The notes under the pieces are model-generated. The model did no database searches. It saw only the letters and a program-made list of their open reading frames with translations, and was not told the origin of the DNA. A stretch of 64,000 nucleotides of DNA from Paenibacillus sp. (GTDB lineage Bacteria > Bacillota > Bacilli > Paenibacillales > YIM-B00363). The stretch is taken from contig NZ_DASQNA010000013.1 of assembly GCF_035645195.1 (NCBI RefSeq), forward strand, positions 62,001 to 126,000. The letters are read 5' to 3'. Numbering within the stretch: position 1 is the first letter of the stretch; every line of letters starts with the position of its first letter. Below, one piece after another: positions 42,258 through 50,599 of the stretch. Both the position numbers and the translations under genes were made by a program.

Positions 42258-43163
42258 TTACAACCGAACGAACGAGCCGCGCAGCCGCTCAGGCAACGGG
42301 AACCGCTTCGGGTGGAACAGCGCCGCCAGCAGCTCGACGCCGTCTACGAGGCTCGCGCCGGGCATCGTAAACAAGTTCGCGTCGGCGGCGTAGACGCGGC
42401 CGGCGGCGACGGCGCGCAGGCCGGACCAGCCCGGGCGGCCGGCGAGCGAGGCGCGCGCTTCCGCGGCCGCCTGCTCGAGCGTCAGGCCGCACGGCGCGAC
42501 GACGATCGCCTCGGGGTCGAGGGCGAGCGCGTCGTCCCAGGACAGCGCGCCGGAGCGGCCGCCGGGGACGGCGAGCCGGTCGACCCCGCCCGCCGCCGCG
42601 ATCTGATCCGGGATCCAGTGCCCGGCGCGGAACAGCGGGTCGATCCACTCGAGGAACAGCGCCTCGACCCGCGGGACGCCCTCCGTCGCGGCGGCGGCGG
42701 CCGCAAGGCGCGCGCGCAGCGAGGCGAGCAGCCGCTCGCCCGCTTCCGGCGCGCCGAGCTCACGCGCCACCGTGCCGATGCACGCGAGCACCTCCTCGAG
42801 CGTATGCGGCACGAGCGGCACGATGCGCGGCGGCGACGCCCAATCCGCCACCGCCGCCTCCGCCGTCGCCGTGCCGATCTGGCATACGCCGCACAAATGC
42901 TGCGTGAAAATGACGTCCGGAGCCGCTTCGCGCAGCAGCGGCTCGTCGATCCGATACAGCGTCTCCCCGGCGGCCGCCGCCGATCGCACCGCCTCGTCGA
43001 TCTCGCCGCTCGTCAGTGTCCGCCCCTCGAGGGCGGAACGGACGATCCGCGGCACCGCAGGCGGCGCGTCGCACTCGAACGTCGCCCCGACGAGCGACGC
43101 CTCCAGCCCGAGCGCCTTCACGATCTCCGTCGCCGCCGGCAAAAACGAACAAGCTCGCGCCAT
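42258..43163 (-). CDS. Cobalamin-binding (BtuF-like) protein without signal peptide
   Basis: A 301-residue class III substrate-binding fold protein. The start MARACSFLPAATEIVKALGL matches the N-terminal strand of BtuF/FhuD-type domains. The blocks PDVIFTQHLCGVCQ, FLEWIDPLFRAGHWIPDQIA and AAGGVDRLAVPG are typical of a cytosolic subgroup annotated as cobalamin-binding proteins. No lipobox or signal peptide is present and no ABC permease is nearby, so it is not an obvious transporter component. Its true ligand is unknown. Very GC-rich codon use is like its neighbours. Confidence 0.82.
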   Translation of the reverse strand: MARACSFLPAATEIVKALGLEASLVGATFECDAPPAVPRIVRSALEGRTLTSGEIDEAVRSAAAAGETLYRIDEPLLREAAPDVIFTQHLCGVCQIGTATAEAAVADWASPPRIVPLVPHTLEEVLACIGTVARELGAPEAGERLLASLRARLAAAAAATEGVPRVEALFLEWIDPLFRAGHWIPDQIAAAGGVDRLAVPGGRSGALSWDDALALDPEAIVVAPCGLTLEQAAAEARASLAGRPGWSGLRAVAAGRVYAADANLFTMPGASLVDGVELLAALFHPKRFPLPERLRGSFVRL

Positions 43164-43191
43164 GATTCTCTCCCCCTGCCAAGGACGGCCG

Positions 43192-45243
43192 TCAATCGAT
43201 CAGCTCGCCCTGCAAAATTTGCTCGCGGGCGAGAATCGCCCGCAGCTCCGCGTACGCGGCGCTCGTCCAGAACGTCTCGTCGCGGACGAGCTCGGCCGCG
43301 TCGTCGCGCGCCGCCTCGAGCGCCGCGAAGTCCAGCGACGGATCGGCGAGCTTGAACTCGGGAGCGCCGCTCTGCTTCGTGCCGAAGAAATCGCCGGGGC
43401 CGCGCAGCTCCAGGTCGCGGCGCGCGACCTCGAACCCGTCGTTCGTCTCGACCATGACGCTCATCCGCTCGCGGCCCGCCTCCGACTTCGGATCGGCGAC
43501 GAGCACGCAGTAAGACTGATGCGCCCCGCGCCCGACCCGCCCGCGCAGCTGATGCAGCTGCGAGAGGCCGAACCGTTCCGCGTCGTACACGACCATCACC
43601 GTCGCGTTCGGCACGTCGACGCCGACCTCGACGACCGTCGTCGCCACGAGCACGGCGACGTCGCCTGCGCCGAACCGGCCCATGACGTCGTCCTTCTCCG
43701 CCGGCGTCATCCGGCCGTGCAGCAGACCGACGCTGGAGGGCCCGAACACCGCCTGCAGCTGCGCGTACATGTCGAGCGCGTTCTGGTAGTCGAGCTTGTC
43801 CGACTCCTCGATGAGCGGGCAGACGACGTACGCCTGACGCCCGGCGGCCGTCTCCCGGCGGATAAGCTCCAGCACCTTGTCCATCGCGGACGGCTTCACC
43901 CACGACGTGCGGATCGGCAGCCGCCCTTTCGGCAGCTCGCGCAGCGTCGACACGTCCATGTCCCCGAACGCCGTAATCGCGAGCGTGCGCGGGATCGGCG
44001 TCGCCGTCATCGTCAGCACGTCGGGATGCAGCCCCTTGCGCCGCAGCACGCTGCGCTGCGCGACGCCGAACCGGTGCTGCTCGTCGGTGACGACGAGGCC
44101 GAGCGCGCGGAAATAAACGTCGTCCTGGATGAGCGCGTGCGTGCCGACGACGACGTCGATCATGCCGCTCTGCAGCCCGGCCAGCACGCCGCGCCGCTCC
44201 GAACCGCGCAGCGAGCCGATGAGCAGCGCCACCTCGACGCCGAACGGCTCGAACAGCTTCCGCAGCGATCTAGCGTGCTGCTCCGCCAAAATTTCCGTCG
44301 GCACCATCAGCGCCCCCTGCAGCCCGCCCTTCACGCAGGCGAACAGCGCGACGGCCGCCACGACCGTCTTGCCGGCGCCGACGTCGCCCTGCAGCAGCCG
44401 GTTCATGCTGTGCGGCGCCTCGAGGTCGTTCAGCACCTCGGCGATCACCTTCTTCTGCGAGTCGGTCAGCTCGAACGGCAGCGCCCGCACGAAGCGGCGC
44501 ACCTCCTCGCGGTCGAACCGATGCGCGACGCCCTCCTTGCGGCGGTTCGCCCAGGCGCGGTACGCTTGAATTTTCAATTGGAACAGAAACAATTCCTCGT
44601 ATACGAGCCGGCGCCGCGCGTCCGCGCCCGGCACGTCGCCGCCCGGCTGATGGATGCCCCGCAGCGCGTCCCGCCGGGGCAGCAGCCGATATTTGCGGAC
44701 GAGCGCCGGCGGCAGCAGCTCGCCGACTTTGTCGCCGAACTGATCAAGCGCCGCATGAATCGTCTTGCGCATCCACGGCTGCGTAATTTCGCCGCCCACC
44801 GCATACACCGGCAGGACGGAGCCCGCCTTCTGTACGCGGGACGACGCGAACTCGGTGTTCGACACCGTCAGCTGCTTGCGGGCGCGGTCCCATTTGCCGG
44901 TCAGCGTCGCCTCCCCGCCGTACGGAAGCCGCTCCTTCAAGAAATGCTGATTAAACCATACCGCCGTGAACGAGACGGTGCCGGACGCCGCCTTGCACAC
45001 CATCCGCGTCCGCTTGCCGAACCGCTGCACGTTCGGCTCGCTGAGGACGATCGCCGACACGGTCACCTTCTCTCCGTCCTGCGCCTCCTCGAGCGGGCGG
45101 ATGCGGAAATCCTCGTAGCGGATCGGGAACAGCTCGAGCAGATCGCCGACGGAAAAAATCCCGAAGGAGGCAAGCTCGCGGGCCTTGGCTTCGCCAACGC
45201 CGCGCACCTGCTCCACCGGGATCGAAAACAGCTCTGTGCTCAT
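43192..45243 (-). CDS. recG: ATP-dependent DNA helicase RecG
   Basis: A 683-residue branched-DNA helicase that regresses stalled forks and processes recombination junctions. The N-terminal wedge (OB-type) domain includes LLELFPIRYEDF. The helicase core has Walker A LLQGDVGAGKTVVAA, the motif DEQH (VVTDEQHRFGV), TATPIPRTL and QLRGRVGRG. The C-terminal TRG-like region contains GPGDFFGTKQSG. It overlaps the degV stop by four bases. In B. subtilis recG precedes fapR; here about 20 kb separates them. Confidence 0.98.
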   Translation of the reverse strand: MSTELFSIPVEQVRGVGEAKARELASFGIFSVGDLLELFPIRYEDFRIRPLEEAQDGEKVTVSAIVLSEPNVQRFGKRTRMVCKAASGTVSFTAVWFNQHFLKERLPYGGEATLTGKWDRARKQLTVSNTEFASSRVQKAGSVLPVYAVGGEITQPWMRKTIHAALDQFGDKVGELLPPALVRKYRLLPRRDALRGIHQPGGDVPGADARRRLVYEELFLFQLKIQAYRAWANRRKEGVAHRFDREEVRRFVRALPFELTDSQKKVIAEVLNDLEAPHSMNRLLQGDVGAGKTVVAAVALFACVKGGLQGALMVPTEILAEQHARSLRKLFEPFGVEVALLIGSLRGSERRGVLAGLQSGMIDVVVGTHALIQDDVYFRALGLVVTDEQHRFGVAQRSVLRRKGLHPDVLTMTATPIPRTLAITAFGDMDVSTLRELPKGRLPIRTSWVKPSAMDKVLELIRRETAAGRQAYVVCPLIEESDKLDYQNALDMYAQLQAVFGPSSVGLLHGRMTPAEKDDVMGRFGAGDVAVLVATTVVEVGVDVPNATVMVVYDAERFGLSQLHQLRGRVGRGAHQSYCVLVADPKSEAGRERMSVMVETNDGFEVARRDLELRGPGDFFGTKQSGAPEFKLADPSLDFAALEAARDDAAELVRDETFWTSAAYAELRAILAREQILQGELID

Positions 45244-46100
45244 GCTTTCACGGAGGTGACGAACACGCCGAGCGTGCCCGGGCCGACGTGCGTACCGATG
45301 ACGGGGCCAAGCTCGTAATACGCCGTGCGCCGCACCGCGAACGTGTCCTTCAATACGCCGGCGAATTCCTGCGCGCCCTCGAGCGCTTTCGCGTGGACGA
45401 ACGTCACGTCGACTTCGGAGCCGCCGAATTTCTCGCGCAGCAAATCGACGATACGGCCCATCGCCTTCCGGCTGCCGCGCACTTTATCGACCGGGAAAAT
45501 GACGCCTTCTTCGGCATCGATCGATAAAATCGGCTTGATGTTGAGCAGCGAGCCGAACAGGGCGGACGCGCGCCCGATGCGGCCGTTCTTATGCAAATAT
45601 TCCAGCGTGTCGACGAGGAAGTACAGCTGCGTCCGCTCCTTGATGTCCCGGATCAGCTCGAGGCACTCCTCGACGCCGGCGCCGTTCGCCGCCGCTTCGG
45701 CCGCCGCGATCGCCATCATGCCGAAGCCGAGCGAAGCGCTCTTGGAATCGACGAGATGGATGTTCGGTTCGCCCTCGAGCAGCGACTTCGCGAGAACGGC
45801 CGATTGATACGTGCCGCTGAAAGCCGAGGACAAATGGATCGAAATAATGGCGGTATCCGGCTCCTGCAGCAGCTTCTTGTACGTCTCTACGAAATCCGCC
45901 GGAGAAGGCTGGGACGTCGTCGGCATCTCCTTCGCCGCGGCGAGCTTGTCGAAAAAGTCCCGCGAGGAAAGCGTCACCGAATCCAAATACGTTTCGTTGC
46001 CGAAATGCACTTTGAGCGGCACCATTTCGATGCCGAGCCGCTCGCGGACGTCCGCGGGCAAATCCGCCGTGCTGTCCACTACGATGCGCACTTTCACCAT
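45240..46100 (-). CDS. DegV family fatty acid-binding protein, FakB-like
   Basis: A 286-residue DegV protein. Signature blocks are VRIVVDSTADLPADV, TTSQPSPADFVETY, IHLSSAFSGTYQSA and LEYLHKNGRIGRA, ending in GTHVGPGTLGVFV. DegV/FakB proteins hold a fatty acid for phosphorylation by FakA. It lies 28 bp after fakA on the same strand, so it is a likely partner in exogenous fatty acid use. The ATG at 46100 follows GAGGTGA. Confidence 0.94.
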   Translation of the reverse strand: MVKVRIVVDSTADLPADVRERLGIEMVPLKVHFGNETYLDSVTLSSRDFFDKLAAAKEMPTTSQPSPADFVETYKKLLQEPDTAIISIHLSSAFSGTYQSAVLAKSLLEGEPNIHLVDSKSASLGFGMMAIAAAEAAANGAGVEECLELIRDIKERTQLYFLVDTLEYLHKNGRIGRASALFGSLLNIKPILSIDAEEGVIFPVDKVRGSRKAMGRIVDLLREKFGGSEVDVTFVHAKALEGAQEFAGVLKDTFAVRRTAYYELGPVIGTHVGPGTLGVFVTSVKA

Positions 46101-46127
46101 AAAGGTCACCTCGAATCGAGAATTGGC

Positions 46128-47846
46128 CTACTCGGCCGAGAACAAATACGAATACACCGGCTGGCCCCCGGGAAGCAGCTCCACTTCGATGTCCGGATAT
46201 TCGGTTTCGAACAGCGTCCGCAGCTTGTCGGTGACGGCCTGCTCGGCCGAATCGCCGACGTAGACGGACAAGATTTCTTCCCCGTCCTGAACCATCGCGC
46301 GAATGAGCGTCGCGCACGTTTCGAACGGGTCGCGGCTCGAGACGACGATTTTGCCGTCCAAGATGCCGATGTAGTCGCCTTCCTGAATGTCGACCTCGTC
46401 GATCGTCGTATCGCGCACCGCGAACGTCACTTGCCCCGATTTGACGCGCTTCGCCGCCGCCAGCATCGCTTCCCCGTTCCGTTCGAACTCGGCGCCCTCT
46501 TGGAACGCGAGCACGGAGGCGATGCCCTGCTGGATCGTCTTCGTCGGCACGACGTAGACGGGCTTGTCGGCGAGCTCCTTCGCTTGGTTCGCCGCCATGA
46601 CGATGTTCGAGTTGTTCGGCAGCACGAACACGCGGTCCGCCGGCACGCTCGCGATGGCGTTCAGGATGTCTTCCGTGCTCGGGTTCATCGTCTGGCCCCC
46701 GGAGAGCACGTAATCGACGCCGAGGCTTTGGAAAATGTCGCTTAAGCCTTCGCCCGCGGCGACCGCGATCATGCCGAACGGCTTGCGCTCGGGCGCGGCG
46801 GCGGGCATGCCGACGATGTGGCCTTCCTCGTAATCCTGCGACAAAATGTGGCTGTGCTGCTCCCGCATGTTCTCGATCTTAATTCGGGTCAGCTCGCCGA
46901 ATTGCTGAGCGTACGTCATCACCTCGCCCGGCTGTTCGGCGTGGATATGAATCTTCACGAGCTCGTCGTCCGCGACGACGAGCAGGGAATCCCCCATCTC
47001 TTCCAGCTTGGCGCGGAACGCCGGCTCGTCGAAGACGAGGCCGGGCACCTTCCCGCCCGGGGCGAGCTGTACGATGAATTCCGTACAGTAGCCGTGCTCG
47101 ATCGATTCCGTCGCGATGTGCGCCTGCACGGGCGCGTGCGCTTCGGCCGAAGCGCGCGCCGCGGCGATCGCCTCCGGCGGAATGATCGAATAATCGGTTT
47201 TCGCCGCGGCTTCCGCATCGCCGGCGGCTTCGCCGGTGAGCGCCGCGAGGAACCCTTCGTACACGTAGACCAACCCTTGTCCGCCGGAATCGACGACGCC
47301 GACCTGCTTCAGCACCGGCAGCAAGTCCGGCGTCCGGGAGAGCGAGAGCTTCGCCGCTTCCAGCGTGTCGCGCATGACGGCTTCGAGATCCGCGTTGCGG
47401 CGGGCGCTCTGCACGGCCGCCTTCGCGGCATCCTTCGAAACCGTCAAAATCGTGCCTTCCACCGGGCGCACGACGGCGGCGTACGCCGTTTCGACCCCTT
47501 GCTGCAGCGCGGCCGCGAACTGCGAGGCGTCCGCCCGCTCGAGCGAAGCCACGCCCTTCGAGAAGCCCCGGAACAATTGCGACAAAATGACGCCGGAGTT
47601 GCCGCGCGCTCCCATAAGCAAGCCCTTCGACAACACCTCGGCGGCTTGGCCGATGTTCGGAGAAGTCCGCTTCTTGAGCTCCTCCGCCCCGGAGGTCAAG
47701 GTGAGATTCATGTTCGTGCCGGTGTCTCCGTCCGGAACGGGGAATACGTTCAGGGCGTTCACCTTCTGCACGTTCGACTGCAAACGTTCGGCCGCCGCCG
47801 ACACCATCGCGTGAAATGCCGCCCCGTCAATAAAGCGCTTACTCAA
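46128..47846 (-). CDS. fakA: Fatty acid kinase FakA (YloV, DhaL-type)
   Basis: A 572-residue kinase with an N-terminal DhaL domain. Conserved elements are NVFPVPDGDTGTNMNLTL (nucleotide and Mg binding), GARGNSGVILSQLFRGFSKG and VVDSGGQGLVYVYEGFLAAL. A middle domain and a C-terminal EDD-like domain follow. With a FakB-type DegV protein it phosphorylates fatty acids to acyl-phosphate, which can feed PlsX/PlsY. It follows yloU, the usual Firmicute pairing. Confidence 0.95.
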   Translation of the reverse strand: MSKRFIDGAAFHAMVSAAAERLQSNVQKVNALNVFPVPDGDTGTNMNLTLTSGAEELKKRTSPNIGQAAEVLSKGLLMGARGNSGVILSQLFRGFSKGVASLERADASQFAAALQQGVETAYAAVVRPVEGTILTVSKDAAKAAVQSARRNADLEAVMRDTLEAAKLSLSRTPDLLPVLKQVGVVDSGGQGLVYVYEGFLAALTGEAAGDAEAAAKTDYSIIPPEAIAAARASAEAHAPVQAHIATESIEHGYCTEFIVQLAPGGKVPGLVFDEPAFRAKLEEMGDSLLVVADDELVKIHIHAEQPGEVMTYAQQFGELTRIKIENMREQHSHILSQDYEEGHIVGMPAAAPERKPFGMIAVAAGEGLSDIFQSLGVDYVLSGGQTMNPSTEDILNAIASVPADRVFVLPNNSNIVMAANQAKELADKPVYVVPTKTIQQGIASVLAFQEGAEFERNGEAMLAAAKRVKSGQVTFAVRDTTIDEVDIQEGDYIGILDGKIVVSSRDPFETCATLIRAMVQDGEEILSVYVGDSAEQAVTDKLRTLFETEYPDIEVELLPGGQPVYSYLFSAE

Positions 47847-47863
47847 TTCGACATTCTCCTTCC

Positions 47864-48223
47864 TTATGTTGAAACGCGGACTCCCTGAACAAGGATATTG
47901 ACGAAGTGAACCTGAAGGCCCACGATATCGTTAAGCACGTACTTGACTTTCGATTGGATGTTGTGCGCCACTTCGGAAATTTTCGTGCCGTAGCTCACGA
48001 TAATATACAAATCGATATGCACGCTCTCGCCTTCCCGGCGCACGTCGACCCCTTTGCTCAGGTTGTCCCGGCGCAGCAGCTCGGCGATGCCGTCCTTCAA
48101 TTTGTTCTTGGAGGCCATGCCTACAAGTCCATAACATTCTAATGCCGCGGAGCCGGCGATCGTTGCGACGACTTCGTCGGTAACGTAGATTTTCCCTCTT
48201 TCCGTATCCAGCTGAATGGGCAT
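47864..48223 (-). CDS. yloU: Asp23/Gls24 family protein YloU
   Basis: A 119-residue Asp23/Gls24 envelope-stress family protein. It begins MPIQLDTERGKIYVTDEVVA and has the family core ECYGLVGMASKNKLKDG and YIIVSYGTKISEVAHNIQSK. It has no membrane helix; homologues are anchored near the membrane by small partners. It lies directly upstream of fakA, probably in one operon. GGAGAGG precedes the ATG. Confidence 0.93.
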   Translation of the reverse strand: MPIQLDTERGKIYVTDEVVATIAGSAALECYGLVGMASKNKLKDGIAELLRRDNLSKGVDVRREGESVHIDLYIIVSYGTKISEVAHNIQSKVKYVLNDIVGLQVHFVNILVQGVRVST

Positions 48224-48267
48224 GGAATCCTCTCCTTCGCGCTATGTAATATTATGGACTAAACCTC

Positions 48268-48296
48268 ATTGTACTATATAAGAGCGAAGAAATAAA
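48268..48296 (-). promoter_or_regulatory. Promoter of yloU-fakA
   Basis: Minus-strand TACAAT (48268-48273) with TTTATT at 17 bp. It diverges from the rpmB promoter. Confidence 0.5.
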
Positions 48297-48319
48297 TGCA
48301 ACAAGTCAACAGCTTTCAA

Positions 48320-48349
48320 TTGACGCCCAGAATGGTTCTATGATATATT
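48320..48349 (+). promoter_or_regulatory. Promoter of rpmB
   Basis: TTGACG (48320-48325), 18-bp spacer, TATATT (48344-48349), about 37 bp upstream of the rpmB start. Confidence 0.65.
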
Positions 48350-48385
48350 TATAACCATGTTTGCCACGGAAGGGTGGTGTCTGCA

Positions 48386-48574
48386 ATGTCCAGAGTATGC
48401 TTTATTTCCGGCAAGAAGCCGGGATCCGGCAACCACGTATCGCACGCGAACAACCGGAACCGCCGCTCGTGGGGCGTTAACGTTCAGAAGGTACGGATTC
48501 TCGTGAACGGTAAGCCGAAGCGCGTGTACGTGAGCACTCGCGTTTTGAAATCCGGGAAAGTAACCCGCGTCTAA
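48386..48574 (+). CDS. rpmB: 50S ribosomal protein L28
   Basis: A 62-residue L28 ([20 protein letters not shown]). It has a single Cys and lacks the CxxC pairs of the zinc form, so it is the zinc-independent type. The block [19 protein letters not shown] is diagnostic. AGGGTGG precedes the ATG at 48386. It is on the opposite strand to its neighbours, as in B. subtilis, with its own promoter and terminator. Confidence 0.98.
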   Translation: MSRVCFISGKKPGSGNHVSHANNRNRRSWGVNVQKVRILVNGKPKRVYVSTRVLKSGKVTRV

Positions 48575-48614
48575 TTTCAAACACGCCGTTATCGCGGCGG
48601 GGTTGCCGCTGTCA

Positions 48615-48648
48615 AGAGGAGGATGCTTCGCGCATCCTCCTCTTTTTC
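48615..48648 (+). terminator. Intrinsic terminator after rpmB
   Basis: AGAGGAGGATGC pairs with GCATCCTCCTCT around TTCGC, followed by TTTTT. Confidence 0.9.
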
Positions 48649-48693
48649 ATTGCCGCCGCCGCATCTACATTATGCATTCTCCCCCGGAAAAGG

Positions 48694-48719
48694 ACAAAAA
48701 GCACCTGAACGGTGCTTTC
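48694..48719 (-). terminator. Intrinsic terminator after spoVM
   Basis: On the minus strand AAAGCACC/GGTGCTTT around GTTCA is followed by a T-run. Confidence 0.85.
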
Positions 48720-48750
48720 TTCATCTCCCCCGCCTTAGGTTCGGGACGCG

Positions 48751-48831
48751 TTAGTTTTTGTTAAAAGCGTTTAACAAAGTCTTCACGAACCCGCCTAAGA
48801 ATTTAGGTAGTTTGATTGTATAAAACTTCAT
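48751..48831 (-). CDS. spoVM: Stage V sporulation protein M
   Basis: A 26-residue peptide beginning MKFYTIKLPKFLGGFVKTLL, with a C-terminus NAFNKN. It is a clear match to B. subtilis SpoVM, the amphipathic peptide that recognises the convex forespore membrane, recruits SpoIVA and inhibits FtsH. The conserved P9 is present in KLPKF. GAGGAGG lies upstream of the ATG. It is too short for usual gene-finding thresholds. It lies between rpe and rpmB, the conserved place. No clear sigma-E promoter was picked out. Confidence 0.95.
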   Translation of the reverse strand: MKFYTIKLPKFLGGFVKTLLNAFNKN

Positions 48832-48971
48832 CTCTACCCCTCCTCGCAAAGTATCCCGCTCCATTCCCGTCCGTTCCCACTGCCAGCCCTTATAGCCCTA
48901 TTGTATTCAGGGATTCCGGAAATGTGCCTACTTTCGCGAATCGGGGACGAAAAAATGTTCCAAGCCGGACG

Positions 48972-49631
48972 CTACCGCGCCGCCGCACGCAGCTCCGCCA
49001 TCGCCTTCGCCCGATCGCGGACGCCGAACACGGAGCTGCCCGCGACGAGCACCGATGCGCCCGCTTCCGTAACGAGGCGCGCCGTGTCCGGAACGATGCC
49101 GCCGTCCACCTCGATGGCGACGCTGCCTTCGAGATTCGCTTCGCGAATCCACTCGCGCAGCTGCGCGATTTTCGTCAGCGTCGAAGGTATGAATTTTTGG
49201 CCGCCGAAGCCCGGGTTGACCGTCATGACGAGCACGAGATCGATGTCGCCGAGCACCGGCTTCACCCATTCCGCCGGCGTTCCCGGATTGATCGCGACGC
49301 CGGCCTTCACGCCTCGCGCTTTGATCGACTGGATCGTTCGATGAAGATGAACGCACGCCTCCGCGTGCACCGTCACGCCGTCCGCGCCGGCGTCCACGAA
49401 CGCGTCTACGTACGCCTCCGGCTTTTCGATCATGAGATGCACGTCCATGAACAGCGACGTGCGGGGGCGCAGCGCCTCGACGACGAGCGGCCCGAACGTA
49501 ATGTTCGGCACGAATTTCCCGTCCATCACGTCGAGATGGAGCCAGTCGGCGCCGCCGACCTCGATATCGCGCACTTCCTCCGCGAGCGTCGCGAAATTCG
49601 CGGCCAACAACGATGGTGCGATAATCGCCAT
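48972..49631 (-). CDS. rpe: Ribulose-phosphate 3-epimerase
   Basis: A 219-residue TIM-barrel enzyme of the pentose phosphate pathway interconverting ribulose-5-P and xylulose-5-P. It starts MAIIAPSLLAANFATL and has WLHLDVMDGKFVPNITFG (metal histidine and Asp), DVHLMIEKPE, MTVNPGFGGQKFIP and VAIEVDGGI. Active-site residues are all in place. It follows rsgA by one base. Confidence 0.97.
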   Translation of the reverse strand: MAIIAPSLLAANFATLAEEVRDIEVGGADWLHLDVMDGKFVPNITFGPLVVEALRPRTSLFMDVHLMIEKPEAYVDAFVDAGADGVTVHAEACVHLHRTIQSIKARGVKAGVAINPGTPAEWVKPVLGDIDLVLVMTVNPGFGGQKFIPSTLTKIAQLREWIREANLEGSVAIEVDGGIVPDTARLVTEAGASVLVAGSSVFGVRDRAKAMAELRAAAR

Positions 49632-49632
49632 A

Positions 49633-50550
49633 TTAGTACCTCCGTTTTCTCTCCCGTACTTCCGTCGCGAACGCCGCGTAATGGTCGTACCGCTCCGCGT
49701 CCGCTTCCCCGTTCTCGACCGCCTGCCGCACGCGGCAGCCCGGCTCCTTCAGATGAAGGCAGCCGCGGAATTTGCACCCTTCGGCGAGGCGGACGAATTC
49801 CGGGAACGCCGCGGCCACATCTTCGGGCCCGATCTCCTCCGGAAATTCCAGCGACGAAAAGCCCGGCGTATCCGCGAGAAGACCGCTCTCCCCGACGCGG
49901 AACAGCTCGACGTGCCGCGTCGTATGCTTGCCTCGACCGAGCTTCTCGCTGATTTCGTTCGTCTCGAGCGACAGCCCCGGCGCGAGCCGGTTGAGCAGCG
50001 ACGACTTCCCGACCCCGGACTGTCCGGCGACGACGGCGATGCGGCCCTGCAGCGCGACCCGCAGCTCGTCCGCTCCCGTCCCGGCCCGCGCGCTCGTGAA
50101 AAACACGCGGTAGCCGATCGCTTCGTACGTCTTCCGCAGCTCCTCGATGCGCCCGCGCAGCGCCGCGGCGTCCTCCCCGGCGCCGTCGAGCAGATCGGCC
50201 TTCGTCAGGCACAGGATCGACTCCAGACCGGCCAATTCGGCGAGCACCAGAAATTTATCGAGCAGCGTCCTGTTCAGCTCGGGCCGCGCTACGGCGAACA
50301 CGATCAGCGCCGTGTCGCAGTTGGCGATCGGCGGCCGGACGAGCTCCGTCGAGCGCGGCATCAGTTCGATGACCGTGCCTTCGCCGGAGCCGTCGTCCTT
50401 CGCCTCGAACCGCACCCGGTCCCCGACGAGCGGCGATACGCCTTGTTTTTTGAACAGCCCGCGGGCCCGGCAGGCGACGACGTCGCCGCCGCCCTCCGGC
50501 TGCACGTAATAAAATCCGCTCAACGCTTTGACAATCAACCCGTCCTGCAT
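49633..50550 (-). CDS. rsgA: Small ribosomal subunit GTPase RsgA
   Basis: A 305-residue circularly permuted GTPase for late 30S assembly. An N-terminal OB domain is followed by the G4 motif TKAD (116-119), P-loop GQSGVGKS (176-183) and DTPG (227-230). A C-terminal zinc knuckle is visible in EGCKFRGCLHLKEPGCRV. It sits between prkC and rpe, the conserved position. Confidence 0.97.
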   Translation of the reverse strand: MQDGLIVKALSGFYYVQPEGGGDVVACRARGLFKKQGVSPLVGDRVRFEAKDDGSGEGTVIELMPRSTELVRPPIANCDTALIVFAVARPELNRTLLDKFLVLAELAGLESILCLTKADLLDGAGEDAAALRGRIEELRKTYEAIGYRVFFTSARAGTGADELRVALQGRIAVVAGQSGVGKSSLLNRLAPGLSLETNEISEKLGRGKHTTRHVELFRVGESGLLADTPGFSSLEFPEEIGPEDVAAAFPEFVRLAEGCKFRGCLHLKEPGCRVRQAVENGEADAERYDHYAAFATEVRERKRRY

Positions 50551-50599
50551 GCGTTCCGTTCGGCCTCCTGATTCGTTGCGTTCCTGTACCTTCCCTCGA

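Noticed and set aside
42772-45318. Plus-strand open frame of about 848 codons
   Set aside because: It is antisense to recG and part of the cobalamin-binding-type gene. The translation is rich in Arg, His and Ala, with no recognisable domain.
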